The position numbers and the translations under genes are program-made. Positions 44,138 to 52,974 of a DNA stretch of 64,000 nucleotides are shown in pieces. The stretch lies in the NCBI GenBank assembly GCA_910576995.1, contig CAJTLC010000002.1, forward strand, positions 97,941 through 161,940, written 5' to 3'. The notes beneath the pieces are model-generated. The model saw nothing but the letters and a program-made list of their open reading frames with translations. It searched no databases and was not told where the DNA came from. The stretch's first letter is position 1. Each line of letters starts with the position of its first letter. The stretch is from an uncultured Ruminococcus sp. (GTDB taxonomy: Bacteria; Bacillota; Clostridia; Oscillospirales; Ruminococcaceae).

Positions 44138-45394
44138 ATGTATAACGATCTTATGGATTCTATCGGCTTCGTATCAAAGTACGACCCCGAAGTTGGCGCT
44201 TCTATGGATAAGGAGCTTGCAAGACAGAGAAGAAATCTCGAACTCATCGCCAGCGAAAATATCGTTTCCCCCGCTGTTATGGCTGCTATGGGAAGCGTTC
44301 TTACCAATAAATACGCCGAGGGTTATCCCGGAAAAAGATATTACGGCGGCTGTCAGTGCGTTGACGAAGTAGAAATTATCGCTATCGAGCGCGCTAAAAA
44401 GCTTTTCGGCGCTAATTTTGCCAATGTTCAGCCTCATTCGGGAGCGCAGGCTAATACTGCCGTTTATTTCTCTGTTCTTCAGCCCGGCGATACGGTTCTC
44501 GGAATGAGCCTTGCCGACGGCGGTCATCTTACTCACGGTTCTCCCGTAAACCTTTCAGGAAAATATTTTAACTTCGTTTCCTACGGTCTCGACGATGAAA
44601 CAGAATGCATCAACTATGATACGGTTCAGGCTCTTGCAAACGAGCATAAGCCTAAGCTTATCGTTGCAGGCGCAAGCGCATATCCCCGTGCTATCGATTT
44701 TAAGAAGCTCTCCGAGATTGCTAAATCCGTAGGAGCTCTTCTCATGGTAGATATGGCTCATATTGCAGGTCTTGTTGCGGCTGGATGCCATGAATCCCCT
44801 GTTCCTTATGCGGATATCGTTACTACAACTACTCATAAAACTCTCCGCGGTCCGAGAGGCGGTCTTATCCTGACTAACGATGAAGCGCTCGCAAAGAAGA
44901 TAAATTCCGCTATTTTCCCCGGCACTCAGGGCGGTCCTCTTATGCATACTATCGCCGCTAAGGCTGTTTGCTTCGGCGAAGCTCTCAAGCCCGAATTCAA
45001 GGAGTATCAGCAGAAGATCGTTGAGAATGCCAAGGCTCTTGCGGACGGTCTCCTCAAGCGCGGATTCAATCTCGTTTCGGGCGGTACTGATAACCACCTC
45101 ATGCTCGTTGATCTGCGTCCGTTCAATATCACAGGTAAGGAACTTGAACACCGCCTCGACGAAGTGTACATCACGGTAAACAAGAACGCTATCCACAACG
45201 ATCCTGAAAAGCCTTTCGTAACAAGCGGTATCAGAATCGGTACTCCCGCTGTTACAACAAGAGGTCTCGGCGTTGAAGAAATGGAGAAGATCGCTGAATA
45301 CATCTACCTCTGCGCTACAGATTTCGAAAACAAGGCTGACGACATTCGTACAGGCGTAAACGCTATATGCGAGAAATTCCCTCTTTATAAATAA
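44138..45394 (+). CDS. glyA: Serine hydroxymethyltransferase
   Basis: A 418-residue PLP enzyme interconverting serine and glycine with tetrahydrofolate, the chief one-carbon source. Conserved features: ELIASENIVSPAVMAAMGS, NKYAEGYPGKRYYGGC, NVQPHSGAQAN, and the PLP lysine in TTTTHKTLRGPRGG. TAAGGAG precedes the ATG, with its own promoter and terminator. Codon use is strongly biased compared with its neighbours, as expected of a highly expressed gene. Full length. Confidence 0.98.
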   Translation: MYNDLMDSIGFVSKYDPEVGASMDKELARQRRNLELIASENIVSPAVMAAMGSVLTNKYAEGYPGKRYYGGCQCVDEVEIIAIERAKKLFGANFANVQPHSGAQANTAVYFSVLQPGDTVLGMSLADGGHLTHGSPVNLSGKYFNFVSYGLDDETECINYDTVQALANEHKPKLIVAGASAYPRAIDFKKLSEIAKSVGALLMVDMAHIAGLVAAGCHESPVPYADIVTTTTHKTLRGPRGGLILTNDEALAKKINSAIFPGTQGGPLMHTIAAKAVCFGEALKPEFKEYQQKIVENAKALADGLLKRGFNLVSGGTDNHLMLVDLRPFNITGKELEHRLDEVYITVNKNAIHNDPEKPFVTSGIRIGTPAVTTRGLGVEEMEKIAEYIYLCATDFENKADDIRTGVNAICEKFPLYK

Positions 45395-45408
45395 TTACCG
45401 AATATTAT

Positions 45409-45441
45409 GGGACGGATATTTTATTCGTCCCTGTATTTTTA
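45409..45441 (+). terminator. Terminator of glyA
   Basis: GGGACGGAT / ATTCGTCCC stem (9 pairs with one G-T), 5-nt loop, then a T-rich run. Confidence 0.8.
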
Positions 45442-45485
45442 TATGAGTCCGCTCTAAACAGACTCTTAGATTTTACAGGTGTTTT

Positions 45486-45971
45486 ATGGTTACTTCAAAA
45501 GGAAATGAAAGAGTTTCTAAAATAGATACATACTTAAACTGCGCGGAAGTTTTCGCATACAGAAGTACTTGCATAAAAAGAAAATACGGCGCAGTCATTG
45601 TAAAGAATGATGTTGTTATATCAACAGGGTATAACGGTTCTCCGAGAGGAAAAGAAAATTGCTGCGATAAAGGCGAATGTCCGAGAATGGCTCTTAATTT
45701 GCATCAAGGCGAAGGATACGCGATGTGCAAAGCTGTTCATGCCGAAGCAAATGCACTGCTGAACTGCTCCAGAGAACAAACGGTAGACGCTGATTTATAT
45801 CTGACCGGTATAAATCCTAAAGATTCTTCAATACACATCGCAAAACCATGTCCGCTTTGTGCAAGAATGATAATTCAGGCCGGAATAAAAAACGTTTATC
45901 TTCGGCAGAGTGAAAATCCCAATGACTACAAAAAAGTTTCAGCCGACGAATTGGAATGGTTTACGTATTAA
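45486..45971 (+). CDS. dCMP deaminase-like zinc enzyme
   Basis: A 161-residue cytidine/deoxycytidylate deaminase family protein. Zinc-site residues are His85 and Glu87 in AVHAEANALL and Cys122/Cys125 in PCPLCARMII. An insertion with NCCDKGECPRMALNLHQGEG between resembles the second, structural zinc region of dCMP deaminases such as the ComEB/T4 type, so dCMP to dUMP for thymidylate synthesis is the likely reaction. AGGTG precedes ATG 45486. It is followed at 18 nt by a small membrane protein. Confidence 0.85.
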   Translation: MVTSKGNERVSKIDTYLNCAEVFAYRSTCIKRKYGAVIVKNDVVISTGYNGSPRGKENCCDKGECPRMALNLHQGEGYAMCKAVHAEANALLNCSREQTVDADLYLTGINPKDSSIHIAKPCPLCARMIIQAGIKNVYLRQSENPNDYKKVSADELEWFTY

Positions 45972-45989
45972 TATGCAGGAGGAATTTTA

Positions 45990-46454
45990 ATGAAATCGTC
46001 TGAAAACATCAAAAAAGTTAGACAAAGTTTATTGAAACGAATTCTCTGGGTGCTAATTAGTGCTATATTTGTCTTTGTAATAATTTGGCAATTCACAAAT
46101 TTTGATCCAGCTAATTATATATTTAACGCATTATTTATCTATTTTTCTTTAAAATTCATTATGGCGATTTTAATTATAACAACTTATTACCTGCACTGGA
46201 AAATTGATTTTAATAATGATTTTTTTATTTATCTTAGTATTTTTCGGAGTCCTATCACAATAAAATACAGCAATATCAAGAAAATGAATGTTCACGAAGT
46301 TCACTATAAGGATTGCATTCACGATGATTTGATTTTTTATTTAACCAACCATAAGCTTAGTACTTTTCGTGTGTCTCTTCCTAAAAATTCGGAAAATTAC
46401 AACGAATTTTTCAATATTCTTATGATTAAAACAGAAAAAAATAAAGGAGATTAA
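45990..46454 (+). CDS. Small membrane protein, two transmembrane helices
   Basis: A 154-residue protein with two membrane helices (RILWVLISAIFVFVIIWQF; FNALFIYFSLKFIMAILIITT) and a soluble C-terminal half (ITIKYSNIKKMNVHEVHYKD...) that resembles a bacterial PH-like domain. The gene is more AT-rich than its neighbours, hinting at faster evolution or transfer. GGAGGAATTTTA gives a clear start. rarA begins 2 nt after its stop. Function unknown. Confidence 0.65.
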   Translation: MKSSENIKKVRQSLLKRILWVLISAIFVFVIIWQFTNFDPANYIFNALFIYFSLKFIMAILIITTYYLHWKIDFNNDFFIYLSIFRSPITIKYSNIKKMNVHEVHYKDCIHDDLIFYLTNHKLSTFRVSLPKNSENYNEFFNILMIKTEKNKGD

Positions 46455-46456
46455 AA

Positions 46457-47725
46457 ATGCCCTCACCATTAGCCGACAGAATCCGCCCGAAAACCCTCGA
46501 CGACGTTGTAGGGCAGGAACATATTTTAAGTGAAAATAAACCGTTGAGAAGAATCATTGACAGCGGCAGTGTTCCGAATATGATCTTCTACGGACCGTCG
46601 GGAATCGGTAAGACTACCGTTGCCCGAATTATAGCCGAAAATTGCGGAATGTCGCTTTATAAGCTGAATGGTACAAGTTCTTCCGTCAGCGATATAAAAG
46701 ACGTTATCGCGCAGATTGGTACTTTCGGAGCGGAAAACGGGATTCTTCTCTACCTCGACGAAATTCAGTATCTCAACAAAAAACAGCAGCAGAGTCTACT
46801 TGAATACATCGAAAACGGCGATATCACGCTTATCGCATCTACGACCGAAAATCCCTATTTTTCGGTATATAACGCAGTTATAAGCCGCTGTACCGTTTTC
46901 GAATTCAAACCTGTTTCCGCAGACGCGCTTATTCCTGCTGTTCAACGCGGATTCCGACTTTTATCCGAGGAATCGGGCAGCGAAATAATCGTTACCGACG
47001 AAATTTGCCGCAACATTGCATATGGCTGCGGCGGAGACGTCAGAAAAGCTATGAATACCGTCGAATTGTGCGCTCTTTGCGGCGAAATTATCGATGGCAA
47101 GACTGTTGTTACCGATGAATCGATGAAAACTCTTGTACAGCGAAGCAATATGCGCTACGACCGCGACGGCGATCAGCATTACGATTTGCTGTCCGCACTG
47201 CATAAATCTATACGCGGTTCTGATGAAAACGCCGCTCTTCACTATGCCGCCCGACTTATTGAAGCAGGCGATATTCTTTCGATATGCCGTCGCCTGCTTT
47301 GCATTGCCTGCGAGGACGTTGGACTTGCCTATCCGCAGGCGATAGTCGTTACAAAAGCCTGCGTAGATTCCGCATTGCAGCTGGGACTTCCGGAAGCGCG
47401 CCTGCCTATTGCCGAAGCTGTAATCCTCCTTGCGACCGCTCCAAAATCAAACAGCGCGTACATGGCAATTACTGCGGCTCTTGACGATGTTAAAAGCTGC
47501 GACGCTCTTGATTTTCCGCGGCATCTGCAAAATAAGCATTTTGACGGAAACGGCGCGGATATCGTCGGTCAGCATTATCTGTATCCCCACGATTTCCCCA
47601 ATCATTACGTTAAACAGCAGTATCTTCCCGATGCGCTCGCGGACAGAATTTACTATGAATTCGGCGACAACAAGCAGGAGCAAGCCGCACTTGCGTTTCG
47701 GAAAAAACTCCTTAATGATAAGTAA
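46457..47725 (+). CDS. rarA: Replication-associated recombination protein A (MgsA/RarA ATPase)
   Basis: A 422-residue clamp-loader-like AAA+ ATPase acting at stalled forks. MPSPLADRIRPKTLDDVVGQEHIL is the typical N-terminus; Walker A GPSGIGKTT and Walker B LYLDEIQYLNK, sensor STTENPYFSV, and the C-terminal tetramerisation part (DVGLAYPQAIVVTKACVDSALQLG, PHDFPNHYVKQQYLPD) follow. GGAGAT precedes ATG. Complete. AAA+ domain and C-terminal region are both canonical. Confidence 0.95.
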   Translation: MPSPLADRIRPKTLDDVVGQEHILSENKPLRRIIDSGSVPNMIFYGPSGIGKTTVARIIAENCGMSLYKLNGTSSSVSDIKDVIAQIGTFGAENGILLYLDEIQYLNKKQQQSLLEYIENGDITLIASTTENPYFSVYNAVISRCTVFEFKPVSADALIPAVQRGFRLLSEESGSEIIVTDEICRNIAYGCGGDVRKAMNTVELCALCGEIIDGKTVVTDESMKTLVQRSNMRYDRDGDQHYDLLSALHKSIRGSDENAALHYAARLIEAGDILSICRRLLCIACEDVGLAYPQAIVVTKACVDSALQLGLPEARLPIAEAVILLATAPKSNSAYMAITAALDDVKSCDALDFPRHLQNKHFDGNGADIVGQHYLYPHDFPNHYVKQQYLPDALADRIYYEFGDNKQEQAALAFRKKLLNDK

Positions 47726-47816
47726 ACGTTTACAAAATGTTAACATTTGAAACCGCACATCTTCCATTTTTCTCCGTTAAATATATTGAATAGTACAATA
47801 ACAAGGAGGAATTACT

Positions 47817-49709
47817 ATGAAAAAAACACTTGCAACTATAGTTGCGGCGTTGGCTGTTATGACATCTATCCCCACAATGCCCGTTCAGGCGCTTGATCCG
47901 CCTATGAAGGGTGATTTGAATACCGATTTCAAGGTGAATATGGCTGATCTTATACTTATGCAGCGATATCTGCTGGGACAATGCAGTCTTGAACCCATTT
48001 ATGCCGTATATGCAGCCGATGTGAATGACGACGGCTCAGTTGACGTCTATGATTTCATTCTGATGAAGCAAATGGTCAACTGCGATCAGAGCAATATCAA
48101 AGTAGATTTCACACCATGTGCCGATTCTGTTCCGAGTGGAATGGTTTACGGTAAACAGCCGTTTGAGGAGTCCGCCGTAATTACGTCTGTTTCGGAATTG
48201 GAAGAATATTTTCAGCCGTATTCAGTATTGCTTACAACGGGCGAATGCGTGATAATCGAAGCTGCGTCAAATGATGTAATTGAAGATTTCAAGGCGCGCT
48301 ATGATAAAGATTTCTTTTCCGATAATGTGCTTTGCCTGAATTATCTGCGAAACGGTTCTCATTGGGGCGTTCAGTCGGTTCAATACAATGATTCCGATCT
48401 CATTATAAAATATTACAATGAAACTCCTGATTATCTTCATACGAATGAAGCTCCTCCGCCCACTATCGCTTCCGCAGCAGTGCCTCGATATTTATGGGCT
48501 GACGGCGGTGTCGTATGGGAGGAAGTCGACGCGCCTTTCACTCCGCAGATCACCACGCAATTCACAAACGCAATTGACGTTTCCGCTATAGAATACGCGG
48601 TTTCAGACACTTCCCCTGCCGTGATTATGAATACTTCCGAACTTGAAAGCTTTATCGACGGAAAATTCGGATACGGCGTTGAAAAAAGCCTGAAAAATAC
48701 TTATGATGAGAATTACTTCAACGAAAATGTCATGGTTTTCGATCTCTATTATCAGGGATACGACAAATTTGGAACTACAGTTAATGTTGAGATCAATAAG
48801 AACGGAGAAATTGATGTTGTTTATGATGCATCGAGATCAGATGATGAAGCCGCTCAGGGTATGAAGCTTTCAATCATATCCATTCCCAAAGATCAGTATC
48901 ACGGTGAACCCGCAATTCGTACCAAAACATGGGAAACTCCAATAAATTCCTCGTATCAAGAATTTGATCTTGATATGATATCAAACGCGCTCAAAATTGA
49001 TACACCCTGGTTGAGTATCAACAAGCAGTGGATCTCGTCTTATGAAGAATTTGAGATGCTTGTTAAAGACTCCATGCCGTCTGAACTTTATGAAATTATA
49101 AATATGAACGTTGAAAACATAGACTGGTCGAAAATATCTGCATATATATGGGTTGACACCGATGTTATAGGTTCGACTCACAGGCTTTTATCCGCATCGG
49201 AGAATGAAAACGAACTTGATATGAAATTCGCATCAAAGCAGCCTCTTAGTTGTATGGGCGGTCAATTTTTCAATATCATAACTGTTGATAAGGAGTACGA
49301 GGGCAGTAAAATTACTTGCAGGAATCTCAATTTCAATGAGGATTTCCCCATGATTGGCGGAGAATGTCAAGTTTTACCGATCGGCGATAATTATACTGCA
49401 TTTGTGATCGATCAGTACACATTAGGTGATGAAAACGTTGCCGATGTTTATCTTCTTTATCCCGGCGGCGGACCGTCTCGTTTCAATGGTTATAAATATC
49501 TTGGCAGCATCGAACTTCCATTAGGTTACAACGGATTCAGCAGCTTGGAAGATTACACACAAACTGAAAATGAAGACGGAAGCATATCTGCATCTACTAA
49601 TTATATGACTGTGTTGAATTATCATGATGAAAATAACTCGTCGCTTGTAAAAGTCACATTTACACTTCCCGACAGCGGGGAAATTATTGAAAAAACATTT
49701 GCTTATTAA
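47817..49709 (+). CDS. Secreted protein with N-terminal dockerin and three related domains
   Basis: A 630-residue exported protein. Signal peptide (TLATIVAALAVMTSIPTMPVQA), then a dockerin directly at the N-terminus (about 31-100; GDLNTDFKVNMADLILM and ADVNDDGSVDVYDFILM). Three related ~100-residue segments follow, beginning near residues 120, 275 and 400, each with a S-x-x-E-(L/F)-E start and two with a YDxxFFxxNV-like line (DKDFFSDNVLCLNY; DENYFNENVMVFDL). No enzyme family recognised. An N-terminal dockerin is less usual than a C-terminal one. GGAGG precedes ATG. Probably a cellulosome/surface-associated component or inhibitor-like domain protein. Confidence 0.75.
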   Translation: MKKTLATIVAALAVMTSIPTMPVQALDPPMKGDLNTDFKVNMADLILMQRYLLGQCSLEPIYAVYAADVNDDGSVDVYDFILMKQMVNCDQSNIKVDFTPCADSVPSGMVYGKQPFEESAVITSVSELEEYFQPYSVLLTTGECVIIEAASNDVIEDFKARYDKDFFSDNVLCLNYLRNGSHWGVQSVQYNDSDLIIKYYNETPDYLHTNEAPPPTIASAAVPRYLWADGGVVWEEVDAPFTPQITTQFTNAIDVSAIEYAVSDTSPAVIMNTSELESFIDGKFGYGVEKSLKNTYDENYFNENVMVFDLYYQGYDKFGTTVNVEINKNGEIDVVYDASRSDDEAAQGMKLSIISIPKDQYHGEPAIRTKTWETPINSSYQEFDLDMISNALKIDTPWLSINKQWISSYEEFEMLVKDSMPSELYEIINMNVENIDWSKISAYIWVDTDVIGSTHRLLSASENENELDMKFASKQPLSCMGGQFFNIITVDKEYEGSKITCRNLNFNEDFPMIGGECQVLPIGDNYTAFVIDQYTLGDENVADVYLLYPGGGPSRFNGYKYLGSIELPLGYNGFSSLEDYTQTENEDGSISASTNYMTVLNYHDENNSSLVKVTFTLPDSGEIIEKTFAY

Positions 49710-49775
49710 GCTATAATCATGTTTGCATATAATATGCAGACAAATGATATAGATTCCTTTAGGGTGACAAATCGG

Positions 49776-49806
49776 AAAAACCGTATCGTTTGATGCGGTT
49801 TTTTCA
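49776..49806. terminator. Bidirectional terminator between two surface-protein genes
   Basis: AAAAACCGTATC ... GATGCGGTTTTTT hairpin with a 4-nt loop and one T-G pair; T-run on both strands. Flanking genes converge. Confidence 0.85.
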
Positions 49807-49810
49807 ATAT

Positions 49811-50989
49811 TTATTTGTAATAATTGGTTTTGAATTTTTCTTGATATTTGGTTTGAACATCATAAATGGAAGTCTTTTCGAAATCAGTCTGCTGAACTCC
49901 TTTGCAATCTATTACTGCAAATTCCTCATTTTCATTTTCGACAACATAAAACTGATTTTCATTTTCTTCACACCAAACACTGATATCTTTATATTTAGGC
50001 TCAATTACGATCTCAAAATCTTCATTAATTACGCCGCTCAAAACTTTACCCCCGACGCTTCGTTTAAAGATGATCTGATGTGCATAATTGCGCCGAAACT
50101 CTGCATCAACAAATCCGTCGATGAAATCGTGTATAATATTTTCGTTTCCGTCGATCACGCCTATCTGATTATTTTCTATACCGCTGCTCTCCCCTTTCTC
50201 TCTCATTACAACGTATTTATTATCGCCGATATATGTGATATTATAATATTTCGGACTTAGAACGGTATTAAAATTGTCATCTACGATACCGCTTCCGTTT
50301 TCGCCGCATACTCGATAATACAACGGCACATCTTCCAATGACGAAGCGTTCAAAGTATATTCTGCTAAAGGGAAATTCATTATCAGATCATAAATTACAG
50401 GCACGCGAATATTGAATTCTCCGTCCACCATGCCGTATTTATCACCCACGCGCAGCCTTCCGCCGTCATATTTTTGATATTCTCTTCCGTCGACTATTAA
50501 ATTATCAAAGTCATCGTCTACCCTGATAATAAATATGCAATTGCTTATATCCGGTTCGCAGCCTTTATTTTCGACTTGACTAATTTCTTTATTGAAATCC
50601 AATGTAAGTGTATTATCCGAATATTTCTTGTCGATTCCATTAACATTTTCCAGAACAGCTCCATAGCCATAATAGCGATATAAAAATAAAATATATTTGC
50701 TGTCATCCTTTTCAACTTCTATATAATCATTATCTGTTAGGGCAAGCAGATCAAAATACGCCAAAAATTCATCATCATCGTCGCATTCGCTGTATTTGAG
50801 CCAATCAGAAGTCATGTTCAATTTGTCTTTCAAATCGAAAATCGTTTTGGCATCTTCAAGCTCGCTGTCAACTATGTCAGTTGTAAGCGCTGAATTACCG
50901 CTGTTCTGATTGACGGAACTGCCATTGTCTATAGTCCCGCAGGAAGTAAGCATGATAAATGAAATAAGAGCAACAAGTATTTTTTTCAT
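49811..50989 (-). CDS. WG-repeat lipoprotein
   Basis: A 392-residue lipoprotein: signal peptide MKKILVALISFIMLTSCGT with lipidation Cys at residue 17. The C-terminal two thirds contain WG/KWG-like beta repeats (KYGMVDGEFNIRVPVIYD, GSGIVDDNFNTVLSPKYY, NQIGVIDGNENIIHDFIDG, VLSGVINEDFEIVIEPKYK). Such repeats form binding surfaces. ATG 50989 was preferred because the signal peptide begins there; the ribosome site AAGGCTGG is weak. It is AT-rich relative to housekeeping genes. Function unknown. Confidence 0.75.
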   Translation of the reverse strand: MKKILVALISFIMLTSCGTIDNGSSVNQNSGNSALTTDIVDSELEDAKTIFDLKDKLNMTSDWLKYSECDDDDEFLAYFDLLALTDNDYIEVEKDDSKYILFLYRYYGYGAVLENVNGIDKKYSDNTLTLDFNKEISQVENKGCEPDISNCIFIIRVDDDFDNLIVDGREYQKYDGGRLRVGDKYGMVDGEFNIRVPVIYDLIMNFPLAEYTLNASSLEDVPLYYRVCGENGSGIVDDNFNTVLSPKYYNITYIGDNKYVVMREKGESSGIENNQIGVIDGNENIIHDFIDGFVDAEFRRNYAHQIIFKRSVGGKVLSGVINEDFEIVIEPKYKDISVWCEENENQFYVVENENEEFAVIDCKGVQQTDFEKTSIYDVQTKYQEKFKTNYYK

Positions 50990-51883
50990 AATTAACCAGC
51001 CTTTCAAAAAACATTTTCAATAATTAAGTGTTAAAAAAATAAGAAAATGTTGCATTATTAAATAAATTTTGTAATATTGTATAATATTCTTAATATTTTT
51101 TGGTTATAATCTACAACAGAAGCAGCTTCGAAATCTATTTTATTTTAACATCAAAAGATACTGAATATATCCTTGGTATAACCTGAAATAGGCAATTATA
51201 AAAAAATTCGACTCCTGATCATAAGTTTATAAAACTAATTTGTCATAAAGGCTTGAAATTTAAAAGCGAATGTGATAAAATAGATTTGTTGATGAAAATC
51301 AACACAACATTGAAGAAATTGTCCTCATACGGATAGTATCGAACTACTTTTTGATATACACAACATCTTCAAATATGCGCATAATTTTTTTCGTCAAACT
51401 TTATGTGTATATTTCCGAAACGTTATGGTAATGCAAAAATTGTATGCAACGACGAAAAAATACATTATTATATTATTCGCAGTCCGGAACGCTTTCGACA
51501 GATGTTATTTCCAATAACTTCAACACTTTCTTTCCTGTGACACTTTTTCAATGCAGTTTAAAAAATGAATTTGCTGAAATTAAGTATGCTGCATTTATGA
51601 GGACAAATTTTCTGATCACGGATCGGGAATAAGAATATGATTGAATTCTGAATTTCGATCTATGATGATCGGCAAGCACATGACTTTACTGTGAATATTG
51701 CTGCCGACGCGATGTCGACTAACGGAAGCGGCTGACGCAGCTAATCTATCTATGTATGTCCTCGATCAACTTGATTCTTTTGAGTCATAATATGCGCTTC
51801 AAATTAATTTATTATGATTTAAAAAGATTAATTTGATATACTTGCCAAGATATATACCTTTCGGCAAATCGAAAGGAAATAAA
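50990..51883. other. Long AT-rich intergenic region upstream of spo0A
   Basis: No supported protein gene; a 62-codon frame at 51444 lacks a ribosome site. Visible: a TTGAAA-17-TAAAAT promoter-like pair (51253-51281) followed at once by TGTTGAT-GAAA-ATCAACA, a hairpin with a GNRA-like loop (51287-51304); a 0A-box-like TTCGACA (51494-51500); and an inverted repeat AAATTAAT/ATTAATTT (51800-51833). These may form the spo0A control region. Confidence 0.4.
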
Positions 51884-52633
51884 ATGAAAACTAAAACAAT
51901 TAAAACTCTTATTTGCGAAAGCACAACGATTGAAGGAACAAAAACAGCCGCTGTTCTCAAGGAACATGGCATATATGCAGCTGTATGCGACAATAATGAA
52001 GAATCGCTGATCAGAGCTATTCTCTCGGATTCTCCCGATGTCGTAGTGGTCGATCTGGAAATTGAAGACACCGACGCGATCGCGGTGATCAAGAAAGTCC
52101 GTTCAATGATCACAAGTTGTCCTGTATTCATCGTTCTTTCGGTAATTGATAATGGTTTTATTGAAAGACAAGTTCTCGACAGCGGTGCGTCTTACTTCTT
52201 ACCTAAGCCTTACAATGCTGATGAACTTTCAGAAATTGTGAAATCCTTTGTAAATTCAACCGGTTATAATGGAAACGATCCGGAGATCATGGTTACTGAA
52301 CTGATCAGACAGGCAGGAATTCCTGCTCATATCAAAGGCTATAGATACATTCGTTATGCAATTCTTGAATGTATCGAAAACGGAGGCAGACTTGACTGTA
52401 TAACCAAACAACTTTACCCATCAGTGGCAAAGAAATACGATACAACTCCTGCACGAGTTGAACGTGCAATAAGAGGCGCTATCGACAAGGCGTGGGACAG
52501 ATTCGGTGCTCAGGGAATTAACGCAGCTTTCGGGTTCACCGTAAGCAATCCTGAATACAAACCTACTAATTCCGAATTTATTGCCTGCGCAGTTGACAAA
52601 ACTCTTATTCAGATGAAAATTAACTCGTTTTAA
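51884..52633 (+). CDS. spo0A: Spo0A-like sporulation response regulator
   Basis: A 249-residue regulator. The C-terminal ~115 residues match the Spo0A DNA-binding domain (GIPAHIKGYRYIRYAILECI, DTTPARVERAIRGAIDKAWDRFG, KPTNSEFIACAVDKTLIQM). The N-terminal receiver keeps the phosphoacceptor-like Asp57 (DVVVVDLEIED), Ser86 and Lys108 (LPKPY), but the paired acidic residues that bind Mg2+ are reduced to Glu12-Ser13 (TLICEST). Spo0A is the master switch for sporulation. ATG 51884 with AAAGGAAAT was preferred over 51833. Monocistronic. Receiver change suggests altered or phosphate-independent control. Confidence 0.92.
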   Translation: MKTKTIKTLICESTTIEGTKTAAVLKEHGIYAAVCDNNEESLIRAILSDSPDVVVVDLEIEDTDAIAVIKKVRSMITSCPVFIVLSVIDNGFIERQVLDSGASYFLPKPYNADELSEIVKSFVNSTGYNGNDPEIMVTELIRQAGIPAHIKGYRYIRYAILECIENGGRLDCITKQLYPSVAKKYDTTPARVERAIRGAIDKAWDRFGAQGINAAFGFTVSNPEYKPTNSEFIACAVDKTLIQMKINSF

Positions 52634-52732
52634 GTCTCAAAATTAGCGAATGAATGAAAGATGCAAGAACAATTGCAATATTTACTCTAAAACGCTACAT
52701 CACTAAATCGTCGTTTTTATTTCAAAACAAAG

Positions 52733-52771
52733 CAAGCTCCCGAAATTAAGTTTTCAGGAGCTTGTTTTTTA
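52733..52771 (+). terminator. Terminator of spo0A
   Basis: CAAGCTCC / GGAGCTTG stem extended inward by GAAA/TTTC, followed by six T. Confidence 0.85.
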
Positions 52772-52827
52772 TTCTTAGAATCTGTATTCATAGACTAAAT
52801 GCACACCTTTTCTATGAACACACCCTA

Positions 52828-52973
52828 AGAACCTATCCACATAGAAATTACGTGCGGATTTTCGAGCATAATTTTGTCGAGTGTAAGGAAAAATTTCGCA
52901 GACATACTGGCGTATAGCAATCGGCAAAATTTACCGAAAAGACGTGCGGAATTCCCTATGTGGACAGGTTCTA
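52828..52973. repeat. MITE-like palindromic element A1
   Basis: Terminal inverted repeat AGAACCTATCCACATAG... / ...CTATGTGGACAGGTTCT of about 22 bp with few mismatches. The inner 30 bp at each side (ACGTGCGGATTT; CCGAAAAGACGTGCGGAATT) recur in A2 at 55436, and in element F, while 48 bp in the middle are absent from A2. It ends 1 bp before the stop codon of the DUF305 gene, so it is also its 3' trailer. Confidence 0.8.
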
Positions 52974-52974
52974 A

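Noticed and set aside
51444..51632. 62-codon frame upstream of spo0A
   Set aside because: No ribosome binding site, no recognisable sequence, and the region is AT-rich intergenic DNA.
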